Assembly (NCBI RefSeq): GCF_020832205.1
Contig: NZ_JAFIFD010000025.1
Span: forward strand, 1-47,437
Direction of reading: 5' to 3'
Origin: Exiguobacterium sp.
GTDB lineage: Bacteria > Bacillota > Bacilli > Exiguobacteriales > Exiguobacteriaceae
DNA length: 47,437 nucleotides
Shown piece after piece: positions 16,797-28,541 of the stretch (the first letter of the stretch is position 1; every line of letters begins with the position of its first letter). The notes beneath the pieces were generated by a model that was not told the origin of the DNA, did not search any database, and saw nothing but the letters and a program-made list of their open reading frames with translations. The position numbers were made by a program, and so were the translations under genes.

Positions 16797-17467
16797 CGCA
16801 TCACCACATCTTCCATCATGTCAAACAGCGATTCGCCATCTGTCCCGAGCTCCGCCCGGATCTCTTGTTTCGTCCCGTTCGCGAGCATACGCCCGTTATC
16901 GATCCAGACGAAACGATCACATAACCTGTCTGCCGTATCGAGCACGTGGGTGACGAGGAGGACGCCCGTGCCTCGGCGTCGCTCTTCTTCAAGCAGGCGA
17001 AGCAACTGGATCGTCGTCGTCGCGTCGAGTCCGACGAACGGCTCATCGACGAGAAGAAACTCAGCCTCTTGAATGAGCGCCAAGAGGATCATCGCTTTTT
17101 GTTTCATCCCTTTCGAGAACGAGGCGATATAGTCGTGCTGCACCGACTCAAGCCGAAACAACTCGAGCAACTGGTGCGTCCGGGCCGACTCCTCCGTTCT
17201 CGTCAGTTCCGTGACGAGCGCGATATGTTCCGCTAGCGTCAAATAGTCATAGTAAATCGGTTGCTCGGGGATGTACGCGTAACGTCCAATTTCCACACGT
17301 CCCTGCATCCAAGGGATCGTCCCGGTGAGACAGGCGATGGTCGTGCTTTTTCCGGCCCCGTTCGACCCGATCATTCCGACGATTTCTCCGGGCCGGACGT
17401 CAAACTCGATTTCCTCCACCACCGCTTCTCCGGACTCATAGCCGGCGCGCTGTATATGAACGTCCAT
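16793..17467 (-). CDS. ABC transporter ATP-binding protein (EcsA-like)
   Basis: The 224-aa cytoplasmic ATPase subunit has Walker A (MIGSNGAGKST), the Q-loop region YIPEQP, a signature variant (FSKGMKQK in place of LSGGQ), Walker B with LLVDEPFVGLD, and the switch His in VTHVLD. The SKGM signature fits EcsA/YthP-type proteins. GGGGAGGAG before the ATG at 17467 fixes the start; longer versions would run into the promoter of the divergent ROK gene. It is the first gene of the operon. An extended -10 (TGATATGAT) about 50 bases upstream is a plausible promoter. Confidence 0.9.
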   Translation of the reverse strand: MDVHIQRAGYESGEAVVEEIEFDVRPGEIVGMIGSNGAGKSTTIACLTGTIPWMQGRVEIGRYAYIPEQPIYYDYLTLAEHIALVTELTRTEESARTHQLLELFRLESVQHDYIASFSKGMKQKAMILLALIQEAEFLLVDEPFVGLDATTTIQLLRLLEEERRRGTGVLLVTHVLDTADRLCDRFVWIDNGRMLANGTKQEIRAELGTDGESLFDMMEDVVMR

Positions 17468-17581
17468 CGAACTCCTCCCCATTTCGTGAGATTCTGTGTA
17501 TTTTTCTGTATCTATCATATCACTTCTCGAAAATGTGGCATAATAACGCTTGTCACCCCAAACATAAAGGAGTAGAGCCAT

Positions 17582-18454
17582 ATGCAACATTATTTAACCA
17601 TCGACATCGGTGGGACGAGCATCAAATACGGAGTCGTCCAATCCGATGGAGAGCTTCTATCGAACAAACACGTCCCGACCCCTGCGACGTGGGACGGCTT
17701 GCTTGAACAAGTCGATCTGCTTTTTAATGAGACAACGGCGGAAACGCCGATTGCAGGCATCGCCATCAGCGCACCAGGAGCCGTCGATTCGGAGACCGGT
17801 GTGATTCACGGCATCAGTGCGTTGCCTTACATTCACGACCGTCCGTTCTTACAGGCGTTCAAGAACCGATACGGCTTGCCTGTCACCGTCTTGAACGACG
17901 CCAACGCGGCAGCACTCGCCGAAGGCTGGACCGGCGGGGCCGCTTCAACAGTCCGCTATGCGACCGTCGTCATCGGCACGGGTGTCGGCGGCGCGTTCAT
18001 CGACAAAAACGAAGTGATGATCGGCTCCCACTTCCATGGCGGCGAGTTCGGTTATTGGATTCTCGATCCGTCGCTTCCCCACCCCGACGGCACGTGGAGT
18101 AAAGTCGGCGCCACCGCCGTTCTCGTCAAGCGGTGCAGCGACCGCCTCGGCCGGACGTTGACTGGAAAAGACATCTTCGACCTTCAATCCGACCCGGTCG
18201 TTCAAGAAGAGCTGGAACGTTTTTATCGTTGGAACGCAATCGGCATTTACAACATCCAGTTCAGCCTGGACCCGGAACGCATTTTGATCGGCGGCGGGAT
18301 TAGCCGGCGTCCTGAAGTACGCGACGGCATTAAACGGCATCTCGATGAATTGTGTGACGCGTTCGGCACGTTCCGCATCAATGTCGAGACGTGTCAACAT
18401 TTCAACGAGGCGAACTTGATCGGGGCGGCCCGATTCCATATGTTGAATGCTTAA
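17582..18454 (+). CDS. ROK-family sugar kinase
   Basis: The 290-aa kinase has the ASKHA phosphate motif DIGGTSIKYG at the N terminus, NDANAAALAEGW near 105 and GTGVGGAFIDKNEV near 137. The ROK zinc motif CxCGxxGCxE is missing; HGGEFGYW stands in the usual first-His region, as in beta-glucoside kinases (BglK) and some other ROK kinases. It has no N-terminal helix-turn-helix, so it is an enzyme rather than a repressor. The substrate is a hexose or beta-glucoside, undetermined. It has its own ribosome site (AAGGAG) and is divergent from the ABC operon. Confidence 0.88.
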   Translation: MQHYLTIDIGGTSIKYGVVQSDGELLSNKHVPTPATWDGLLEQVDLLFNETTAETPIAGIAISAPGAVDSETGVIHGISALPYIHDRPFLQAFKNRYGLPVTVLNDANAAALAEGWTGGAASTVRYATVVIGTGVGGAFIDKNEVMIGSHFHGGEFGYWILDPSLPHPDGTWSKVGATAVLVKRCSDRLGRTLTGKDIFDLQSDPVVQEELERFYRWNAIGIYNIQFSLDPERILIGGGISRRPEVRDGIKRHLDELCDAFGTFRINVETCQHFNEANLIGAARFHMLNA

Positions 18455-18492
18455 AAAGGGCTTCGTTCACCTCGAGTGAACAAAGCCCTTTT
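18455..18492. terminator. Bidirectional terminator after the ROK kinase gene
   Basis: AAAAGGGCTT-CGTTCAC pairs with GTGAAC-AAAGCCCTTTT around CTCGA. It lies between convergent genes. Confidence 0.85.
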
Positions 18493-18985
18493 ATTGTGCC
18501 ATACGGTCTTCATGAAGCTGATGGTACACCTCGTCGCGGATGGCACGAGACGTCCGCTCATGGATGATCATATGGGCGCGGATGATTCGATTCGTCCGCT
18601 CATCGATCAATCCCGTCTCAACATAACGATCGAGTATCGGCAAACTGAAGTCTCCGAGCGGCAAATAGGCTATTGGGATCACATCTTGCCCTGACTTCAC
18701 AGACACTTGGACCCCGTTCACTTCCGGAAAGAAATACGATTCATAATTCGGCTCGATGACGAGTTCGTCCCGCGAGGCGTCACGAGCCTCCGGGACTGTC
18801 GTCGGCAAGGCGATAAAGTAAACCATCTGGTCGAACGAGAACGAGACGTCCTGTAACGAGACGTTCAATCGCGCAGCTTCCCGTTTAGCGATGGAACGCA
18901 AAATCAACCGGTAACACGGACGGCTCGTGAACAACAACGTCCCGACGAAGACGACCACCATGATCATGACGCTGAATTCACTCAT
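18491..18985 (-). CDS. Membrane-anchored protein of unknown function coupled to the GGDEF gene
   Basis: I do not recognise this 164-aa protein. It opens with one strong membrane segment (about 4-24), then a basic turn (RSIAKREAARLNV) and a mostly soluble domain with FDQMVYFIALP, PNYESYFFPEVNGVQVSVKSG and a charged helical tail rich in Arg, His and Glu. Its start overlaps the stop of the diguanylate cyclase gene (ATGA at 18982-18985), so the two proteins are made together. It could be a partner or effector of that cyclase; this is inference from coupling. Confidence 0.75.
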   Translation of the reverse strand: MSEFSVMIMVVVFVGTLLFTSRPCYRLILRSIAKREAARLNVSLQDVSFSFDQMVYFIALPTTVPEARDASRDELVIEPNYESYFFPEVNGVQVSVKSGQDVIPIAYLPLGDFSLPILDRYVETGLIDERTNRIIRAHMIIHERTSRAIRDEVYHQLHEDRMAQ

Positions 18986-20499
18986 AACGGTACTCCTTCC
19001 CAGCGGCACACTTGATTTTTCCCGCGCGACTTGGCCGCGTAAAGCGCTTGGTCAGCGCATTCAATCAGCTGTTCGCCGGTTTGATGCAAGAGCGTATGTT
19101 TCGAGGCGACGCCGAAGCTGAGCGTCAACTGCCCGCCCGGTTGTGTCTGCCCGTGGGTGAAACGTGTTTGAAGAACGTCGGTACGAATCTTCTCGGCCAC
19201 ATGCGACGCCTCGACTTCGTCAAAACGCGGCAACAGGACGACGAATTCCTCGCCCCCGAACCGATACGCCATTTGCTCGTCTGGGACGCTGCGTCGGATG
19301 ACGCTCGCGAGCCGCGTTAACAGCTCGTTCCCCGCCAAGTGTCCGTTCGTATCGTTATAGTGTTTGAAGTGATCGATATCCATGACGATGAGCGATAACT
19401 CCTCACCCTCGCACTCGCGGAACAACACGTCCAAGTCTTGTTCGAACGAACGGTGATTTTTCAAGCGGGTCAAGCCGTCACGAAGAGCGAGCGTCTCGAT
19501 CCGTTGGTAGAGCGTCGTTTGGTGCAACGCCAACGACGCCTGTTCCGCAATCGGCCGTACCCCGTCGATTTTTTGCGGAGTGATCGGTTTTTTGTTGACG
19601 ACGTTATCGATGACGAGCAGACCGTACGGGATGCCTTGATGATGGAGCGGGAAAATCGTGCACTCGTCCATCTGTAATTCGATATGTAACAGTCTGAGCA
19701 CCGGGTCGTCGGTAATGCTCGCGTAGACGTGGAGCGGCCGGCCCGAATCGAGCGTTCGTTTGAACGCGTGCTCGCCATTAAACGGAATCGTCATTTTCCG
19801 GATCCGCTCGTTCAACTGCTCGTCGTGCGTCGCATCCGTTTCTTTTTCGTCAATCAAGTCTTGAAGGTCATAATGTTGGCGAGTGATTTCTTCCCAAATT
19901 TGATATCCTTCTTCTGGATTCATCGGCCCGGTCCCCATGACGCCGTAAATGCTGTCTTTTTCAGGATCGGCAAAGAAAATGATGGATCGGTTGAAACCGA
20001 GCCCGTGCCCAGCCGTCACTGACGTTAAAATCGTTTGTAACAAGCGGTCCAAGTCGAGCGTGTCCTGCATCGTAAAACTGACTTCTCGGAAGACGTTCAA
20101 CTGGCGCGAACTCGCCGTCAACATGCGCAGCCGTTCCGACCGTTCTCGCTTCAACTGCTGAACATAACCGAAGAGAAGCGCAGCTCCGAGTCCGAAAAAG
20201 ACATAACTGAGCAACAACGGGAACGACAACGTCCCGGACTGGCTGTAGACGAGGAGCCAACTGACAAGGATCGCCGTCAGCATACCTTTTACTTGAAAGC
20301 AAACAAGCCCCGTCACGATGAGGAGGAGCACCGACCAATGAAAGTCATAGAAATTGAACAGCATCCCGTGCCAAATGACGACGAGACTGCTTGCCCCGAC
20401 AAGCAGCCAACGGTTTAACGACGGTGTCGTCATCAACCGAAGCAAGTTGATGACGAGTGTGATCACGACAATGCCGCCAATCCATATACCGTATATCAT
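18982..20499 (-). CDS. Membrane GAF-GGDEF diguanylate cyclase
   Basis: The 505-aa protein starts with about six membrane helices (to residue 115). A short coiled linker (QQLKRERSERLRML) follows, then a GAF-like sensory domain (about 140-330, with MDECTIFPLHHQGIPYGLLVIDN) and a GGDEF domain (about 340-500). The active-site loop is YRFGGEEFVVLLPR, with DIDHFKHYNDTNGH and the ending AADQALYAAKSRGKNQV all intact. It should make cyclic di-GMP. I see no RxxD inhibitory site at the usual place before GGEEF, so feedback inhibition may be absent. The signal is unknown. The next gene overlaps it by four bases. Confidence 0.92.
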   Translation of the reverse strand: MIYGIWIGGIVVITLVINLLRLMTTPSLNRWLLVGASSLVVIWHGMLFNFYDFHWSVLLLIVTGLVCFQVKGMLTAILVSWLLVYSQSGTLSFPLLLSYVFFGLGAALLFGYVQQLKRERSERLRMLTASSRQLNVFREVSFTMQDTLDLDRLLQTILTSVTAGHGLGFNRSIIFFADPEKDSIYGVMGTGPMNPEEGYQIWEEITRQHYDLQDLIDEKETDATHDEQLNERIRKMTIPFNGEHAFKRTLDSGRPLHVYASITDDPVLRLLHIELQMDECTIFPLHHQGIPYGLLVIDNVVNKKPITPQKIDGVRPIAEQASLALHQTTLYQRIETLALRDGLTRLKNHRSFEQDLDVLFRECEGEELSLIVMDIDHFKHYNDTNGHLAGNELLTRLASVIRRSVPDEQMAYRFGGEEFVVLLPRFDEVEASHVAEKIRTDVLQTRFTHGQTQPGGQLTLSFGVASKHTLLHQTGEQLIECADQALYAAKSRGKNQVCRWEGVPL

Positions 20500-20715
20500 C
20501 GCTCCCCCTCATTTCATTAAAATCATCTCTATTTACATTATAGTGCGATTCGCTGTGGCCGGGACAATGTTTGCCCAATCACTTACCAAACTTTTAAGTT
20601 ACTTGAAGGATTTACCAACAATTCCACTCGAATATTTTACATAATCTTTCCCTATACTTTAGCGTACTAACGTGAAATGATAGAATTACCTAACCCAATT
20701 AAGCGAGGTGGAAGC

Positions 20716-21150
20716 GTGACCCGCACCGAATATGTAGAAGCATCAAAGATTTTAACACACCTGTTCAATACCGCGTCCTTCGTCGGTATCGACTTCGGCT
20801 CCGGTCCGAATCACCATCTGCTCTATTTCAAACGAGGCGATCACGAGGCATGGCTCTCTATCGAGGGCCCGTGGCACGTTCAAACGGCCGATCTCCCGTT
20901 TGATGAAGATATGCAATTACAGCGTCTGATTCAGTTGCGACGCGAACGCGTTCATGCGGTGCGATTAGGAACCGACAACCCGCATCTCGAACTGATATTT
21001 GAGTCCGGTACGGCTCTCTTTGTAAACGGCTTTCATGAACAGTTCGAGAGCTGGCAGGCCGGGGACGCACGTCCGCTCGGCGGGGACAAATATTTACTTG
21101 TCGCCATGCCGCAAGGGGAACTGGCCATTTTCGTCGAGGAGGAAGCGTAA
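20716..21150 (+). CDS. Protein of unknown function
   Basis: This 144-aa soluble protein is not a family I recognise. It looks alpha/beta, with repeated hydrophobic strands (FVGIDFG, HLLYFKRGDHEAWLSIEG, HAVRLGTDNPHLELIFESG, TALFVNGF, YLLVAMPQGELAIFVEEEA). I take the GTG at 20716 as start because GAGGTGG stands 4 to 5 bases before it; the ATG at 20677 has no ribosome site. Its stop overlaps the start of a 30-codon membrane peptide gene (TAATG). The two end at a shared symmetrical terminator. Confidence 0.65.
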   Translation: MTRTEYVEASKILTHLFNTASFVGIDFGSGPNHHLLYFKRGDHEAWLSIEGPWHVQTADLPFDEDMQLQRLIQLRRERVHAVRLGTDNPHLELIFESGTALFVNGFHEQFESWQAGDARPLGGDKYLLVAMPQGELAIFVEEEA

Positions 21151-21242
21151 TGGACGCCTGGATGGAAATAGCTACGTACATGTTGATCGCGTTTGGAATC
21201 AGTCTCGCGATCATCTTCCTGCGCAAAATAACCAAGTCATAA
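21150..21242 (+). CDS. 30-aa single-pass membrane peptide
   Basis: This short gene reads MDAWMEIATYMLIAFGISLA and then IIFLRKITKS. It has one membrane helix, an acidic start and a basic end, so the C terminus is probably inside. GAGGAGG precedes it at the proper distance and it overlaps the stop of the upstream gene by one base, which supports real translation. Function unknown. Confidence 0.6.
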   Translation: MDAWMEIATYMLIAFGISLAIIFLRKITKS

Positions 21243-21270
21243 CAAAAGAGCGGCCGCGGCCGCTCTTTTG

Positions 21271-21272
<2 letters not shown>
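21241..21272. terminator. Perfectly symmetrical bidirectional terminator
   Basis: A 32-base perfect palindrome has AACAAAAGAGCGGCCG as its left arm. It lies between the unknown two-gene unit and the 6-phospho-beta-glucosidase gene and overlaps the latter's stop codon. Confidence 0.85.
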
Positions 21273-24688
<3,416 letters not shown>

Positions 24689-24689
<1 letters not shown>

Positions 24690-25541
24690 TAGGATCGTCG
24701 TTCTTTCATTAAGTTTTCGATGTGAATCATCATGTACAGCCGTTCATCGGTCGAGACGTCGTAATTGTACTTCGTGGCGATCAACCCAGCGATTTTCTCG
24801 ACACAGTCATAAGCGTCCGGATACCGGAGCTTGACCATCTCAAAGAGCGTCTCATCCCCCCCCGGTCTTCACTGTCTCTTTCGCAGCGAGACGCTGGACG
24901 AAATATTTCAAGTGGGTCAAAAATCGTGAGTAGGCGTACGACTCTTCATCTAAATCGATTTGAAAATGGTACGTGATGATGGTCAGGATTGCTTGCGTGG
25001 CTTTTGTCATCTCTGTGACGAGGTGCAAGTTCTCGCCTTTCGCGCCGGACATTGTCGCGTTGACGAGGTGTAAGGCGATGGCGACCGCTTCATCTTCATC
25101 GAGCACGACATCGTGCCGTTCGTTGATGAGGGCGACCGCTTCTTTCCCGATGGCGAACTCTTGCGTGTAAAACCGCTTCACTTCCCAAACGAGCGGGTTA
25201 CGGATGAGGATTCCATCCTGATATCGGCTGAGCGCGAAATGGATATGGTCGGCGAGCGTCACGTACAGCGAGTCATGAACCGCTTTGTCGAGCCGTTTTT
25301 CAGCTAATTTGACGATTTCTTTGACCGTCTCCATCTCATCGCCCGGCATCTCATTCAAAAAATGAACGAACCGTTCGTGGCTCTCTTTACTCTCGAGCGT
25401 AAAGACTTTTTCAATCCGCGCTTGATCGATCGCATCGCCCGGGCGCTTTTGAAACGCAATTCCTCGTCCCATGACGACTTGCTCTTGACCGTTCGCTTGA
25501 ATGGCCACGACGTTGTTGTTGAACACTTTTGAAATGTGCAT
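24689..25541 (-). pseudogene. licT: LicT/BglG-family antiterminator, frameshifted at a G8 tract
   Basis: The reading frame from 25541 encodes the RNA-binding domain (MHISKVFNNNVVAIQANGQE) and PRD1 and part of PRD2, then ends after 229 codons at 24852. The rest of PRD2 continues in another frame: after ETVKTGG the sequence DETLFEMVKLRYPDAYDCV, later ending NLMKERRS, runs to a TAA at 24689. The shift falls at eight C on the plus strand (24856-24863); seven would restore a normal 283-aa protein. So the gene is mutated, phase-variable, or carries a homopolymer read error. Intact, it would bind the two RATs (24659-24689, 25632-25662) and switch on bglP-bglH under control by PTS phosphorylation. 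Confidence 0.88.
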
Positions 25542-25580
25542 GGAATCACTTCACCTCCGCTCAGGGTCGATTGAAAAGAA

Positions 25581-25638
25581 AAAAACCTAAATTCACACCG
25601 GTCCCCACATCTGGATGATCGGCATCAATTTAGGTTTT
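25581..25638 (-). terminator. Conditional terminator before the antiterminator gene
   Basis: On the minus strand AACCTAAATT (about 25628-25637) pairs with AATTTAGGTT (about 25584-25593), enclosing an inner hairpin, and is followed by TTTTTTTC. Its upstream arm overlaps the RAT at 25632-25662. Confidence 0.8.
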
Positions 25639-25662
25639 GCCTGCTTGACCAGTAACAATCCC
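25632..25662 (-). promoter_or_regulatory. RAT site before the antiterminator gene
   Basis: The 31-base element read on the minus strand starts GGGATTGTTACTG and ends AGCAGGCAAAACCT. It is nearly identical to the B. subtilis bglP/licS RAT consensus. With the terminator at 25581-25638 it makes the antiterminator control its own operon. Confidence 0.9.
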
Positions 25663-25689
25663 AAAATGGATTTTCTTCTTCTCGCTATT

Positions 25690-25739
25690 AGCATACTCTC
25701 TTGATATCTTGACGTCAACATAAAAATAAAACGCTTACA
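25690..25739 (-). promoter_or_regulatory. Sigma-A promoter and cre box of the beta-glucoside operon
   Basis: On the minus strand TTGACG (25713-25718), a 17-base spacer and TATGCT (25690-25695) form a good promoter. Directly upstream TGTAAGCGTTTTAT (25726-25739) fits the CcpA cre consensus, giving catabolite control in addition to antitermination. Confidence 0.75.
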
Positions 25740-25752
25740 CCATGACCGTTTT

Positions 25753-26493
25753 TCACTCAAAAAGGATCCGTTGCATCCGTTCCGGGGCAGCCAGAAAGTC
25801 GCGCATGACGCGAACGTGCTCGAGTTCATCGAACGAAGTCGGCGCGAGTCCCGTCTCAACTTGGAGGATATCCGCCTCAGGATACGACATGAGGATCGGG
25901 GAATGGGTAGCGATGATGAATTGGCTTCCTGCTTCGACAAGTTCGTGCATGCGGGCAAGCATCGTCAATTGCCGCATCGGTGACAAGGCAGCCTCGGGCT
26001 CATCTAACACATACAGCCCGCTATCGCGAAAGCGATGGAGCATGAGCGACAAAAACGCTTCTCCGTGGGATTGCTCATGGAGCGACCGGCCACCGTACGA
26101 CGCATAAAACCGTTCCGGGTCGGGGCTCGAGCGCGCAATCTCATCCACGTAACTCGACAGTTGATACGCTGTCTCGGCGCGTAGAAAGAATCCGTCTTTT
26201 GGCCGATAAGGGCCGCGAATCGGACGCAGTGCTTCGAACAATGGACTGTGCGTCGCCTCCGTCTCAAAGCGGAACGACGCCGCCCCGCCTTTCGGATTGA
26301 ACCCAGCGGCGATGGCCATCCCTTCAATCAATGTTGATTTGCCGCTCCCGTTCTCGCCGACTAGAAACGTGACCGGCTTCTTCAGTGTCAATTCGTCAAA
26401 TCCATCAAAAATCGGCAGAGAGAACGGATAGCCAGGGGTCTCGATCCGGTCTCGTTCTAATCGCACACCCCGTAAAAACAACGTTAATTCCAT
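25753..26493 (-). CDS. AAA-type ATPase of the ABC/SMC-like class (COG3910-like)
   Basis: The 246-aa soluble ATPase has Walker A VGENGSGKST near 48, the signature-like SHGEAFLSLML, Walker B LYVLDEPEAALSP and the switch His in IIATHSPIL. The pattern matches predicted ATPases of the COG3910 type, which are not transporters; their role is not known. It overlaps the end of the histidine kinase gene by about 10 bases, so it belongs to the two-component operon. Start uncertain: ATG 26493 or a TTG nine bases upstream with a better GA-rich ribosome site. Confidence 0.82.
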   Translation of the reverse strand: MELTLFLRGVRLERDRIETPGYPFSLPIFDGFDELTLKKPVTFLVGENGSGKSTLIEGMAIAAGFNPKGGAASFRFETEATHSPLFEALRPIRGPYRPKDGFFLRAETAYQLSSYVDEIARSSPDPERFYASYGGRSLHEQSHGEAFLSLMLHRFRDSGLYVLDEPEAALSPMRQLTMLARMHELVEAGSQFIIATHSPILMSYPEADILQVETGLAPTSFDELEHVRVMRDFLAAPERMQRILFE

Positions 26494-27752
26494 TCGATCC
26501 AAAAGACCGCCCCCTCTCGTGATTCGACCCCATACGACAACCCTTGGACTTCGAGCAATAACTTGTTGATGGCCAGACCGAGTCCATGACCGTTCGAGCG
26601 GTCCCCTTTCACGTACATGTCCCATATGTTCGCGCGCATCGCCTCAGGAATGCCTGGCCCTTCGTCTTTGATTTCGAGTCGTTTCTCGGTCAGCTTGATC
26701 GTGATCACGCCCCCGACCGGACTGGCGTGATAGGCGTTTTGAAGAAAATTCGACAAGATGCGTTCCATCGCCAACCGGTCCGTCTGGATTGTCACGTCCT
26801 CAAGTTCGAGTGCAATCGTCACCTGCTTTTGAAGGAACCATTCATCCATCCGCGAGACGGTCTGTTTGATCAATTCATGTAGACGAACGGATTCGAGCGA
26901 AAGTGTCACTTTGCCCGCGGACAATTTGGAATACTCAAGCATTTGGCTGACGAGCCGGTCGATGCGATCAACTTCCTCAGTCATGCTGCGTCCCGTCGCT
27001 GCGACGTCTTCTTGCTTGACGACACCGAGTTCAAGCATTTCCGCCTCGTTTCGAACGATGGCGAGTGGGGTGCGGACATCGTGTGTGATGCCTGAGATGA
27101 ATGTGTTCTGCAATCGCTCTTTCTCTTCGAGCGACGTGTTCATCCGGCGAACCGCTTCCGTCAAATCTCCAATCTCGTCGTCCGTGACCGGAGGCAAGGC
27201 GAGATCGTGCCGGCCCGACATGATGGAAGCGGTCGCTTGCTTCAATTTGATGAGCGGGCTCGTCAAACGCTTGCCCATCCAATACGTCATGCCGATGGCG
27301 ACGAGAAGCGCGAACAAAAATCCGCTCCCGAGAATGACGTAAATTTGGCGAAACTGCGGATTCGCCAGCGGAGCGGGCGTATACGTCACGATTTGCAAAT
27401 CCCCTTCCTCACGTTTGAACGTGAGCAGGCTCGTCCCGTTCATGCGAATGTGGTCTCGTTCGTTAACTGCGTCCGGGTTCAGAATAGGCGTCATGTGATG
27501 ACGCATCCGACCGCCGCGATCTAAGTCGACCCGCTCCCCATCTCGAAACACGACGACGTCGAGCTGTCCCGGGATGCCTCGCCCTTCCGTGAGCGCATCG
27601 TATACAATGTCTGCTTCCCGCTCGAGTTGACTATAGCTTTCGGTCTCGGCAAACCGGCCGATCAATAGCGACGTGAGTAAGAACGTGAAAACGGCCATGA
27701 CCGCAAGTGGCAAGATCGCCGTGACGAGCAACTTCTTCATCAACCGGTTCAT
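26484..27752 (-). CDS. Sensor histidine kinase
   Basis: The 422-aa membrane kinase has TM1 (about 7-31), an extracytoplasmic sensor region to about 136 with no recognisable domain, TM2 (about 137-159), a HAMP domain (about 160-212), HisKA with phospho-acceptor His224 in GITHDVRTPL, and HATPase_c with NFLQNAYHAS, KDEGPGIP and GHGLGLAI. It overlaps the response regulator gene by ATGA (27749-27752). The divergent secreted protein gene at 28542 is a probable target. The stimulus is unknown, perhaps envelope stress or a metal. Confidence 0.93.
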   Translation of the reverse strand: MNRLMKKLLVTAILPLAVMAVFTFLLTSLLIGRFAETESYSQLEREADIVYDALTEGRGIPGQLDVVVFRDGERVDLDRGGRMRHHMTPILNPDAVNERDHIRMNGTSLLTFKREEGDLQIVTYTPAPLANPQFRQIYVILGSGFLFALLVAIGMTYWMGKRLTSPLIKLKQATASIMSGRHDLALPPVTDDEIGDLTEAVRRMNTSLEEKERLQNTFISGITHDVRTPLAIVRNEAEMLELGVVKQEDVAATGRSMTEEVDRIDRLVSQMLEYSKLSAGKVTLSLESVRLHELIKQTVSRMDEWFLQKQVTIALELEDVTIQTDRLAMERILSNFLQNAYHASPVGGVITIKLTEKRLEIKDEGPGIPEAMRANIWDMYVKGDRSNGHGLGLAINKLLLEVQGLSYGVESREGAVFWIEWN

Positions 27753-28399
27753 CGGATGTCCTCCAATCGGTAGCCGACGCGATGCACCGTCTTTAACTGT
27801 CGCTTCATCGTCGGCGACTTGTCGCGCAACTGTTTGACGTGCGTGTCGACCGTCCTCGTGTCACCGGCGAACGTGTAATCCCACACGTCATCGAGCAGCC
27901 GATTCCGGTCAAGCGCTTCTCCGCTATGATTTAAGAAGTAGAGCAACAACTCGTATTCTTTGTTGGTCATACGAATCGCTTTCCCCTCGTCTGTCACTAA
28001 TCGTGAACGTACATCCACGGACATATCCCCGAAGGAAATCTCGTCGGTCTGCTTGACGAGACGCTTCAAGCGAATCTCAAGCTCTTTTAACACAATGGGT
28101 TTGACCAAGTAATCATCAGCCCCGAGTTCGAGTCCGAAGACCCGGTCATCCGCCTCTCCCCGAGCCGTCGTCAAGATGATGGCCGGGCGCGGGCGGAGCA
28201 TCTTCAATTTCGGGATGAGTGTCCAGCCTTCGCCGTCCGGCAGACGAACGTCGAGAAGAATCGCATCGAACGGTTGCTCGAGCTCTCGTTTCGCCTCGGT
28301 GAGCGTGCCCGCCACACGGACGTGAAAACCCGCATACGTTAAAAAACGAGCCATCGCATCCGCCAATTTTTGTTCATCTTCGACTATGAGTACGTTCAT
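27749..28399 (-). CDS. OmpR-family response regulator
   Basis: The 216-aa regulator has a receiver domain with acidic pocket VEDEQ, phospho-acceptor Asp50 in LLDVRLPDGEG and Lys in LVKP, then a winged helix (FGDMSVDVRSRLVTDEG..., LLLYFLNHSGEALDRNRLLDDVW, DTRTVDTHVKQLRDK). GGAGGCGATAGAG before the ATG at 28399 defines the start. It leads the operon regulator-kinase-ATPase and faces the secreted DUF2680-like gene across a shared 142-base promoter region. Confidence 0.94.
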   Translation of the reverse strand: MNVLIVEDEQKLADAMARFLTYAGFHVRVAGTLTEAKRELEQPFDAILLDVRLPDGEGWTLIPKLKMLRPRPAIILTTARGEADDRVFGLELGADDYLVKPIVLKELEIRLKRLVKQTDEISFGDMSVDVRSRLVTDEGKAIRMTNKEYELLLYFLNHSGEALDRNRLLDDVWDYTFAGDTRTVDTHVKQLRDKSPTMKRQLKTVHRVGYRLEDIR

Positions 28400-28541
28400 C
28401 TCTATCGCCTCCACCTTCATTATATCGTATCGCAAAACGAACCCATCGTTTCCCAAAGACAATTTGCAGAAATCTTGCAACTTCCTCACAACTCGCCTGA
28501 GGGCGAAAGCTACACTTGAAGTAGGAAAGGAGGAGATTCAA

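Noticed and set aside
25753-26493. Defence-island ATPase (OLD or retron-like)
   Set aside because: It has no nuclease or TOPRIM partner, the gene is embedded in a two-component operon, and the neighbours are housekeeping genes.
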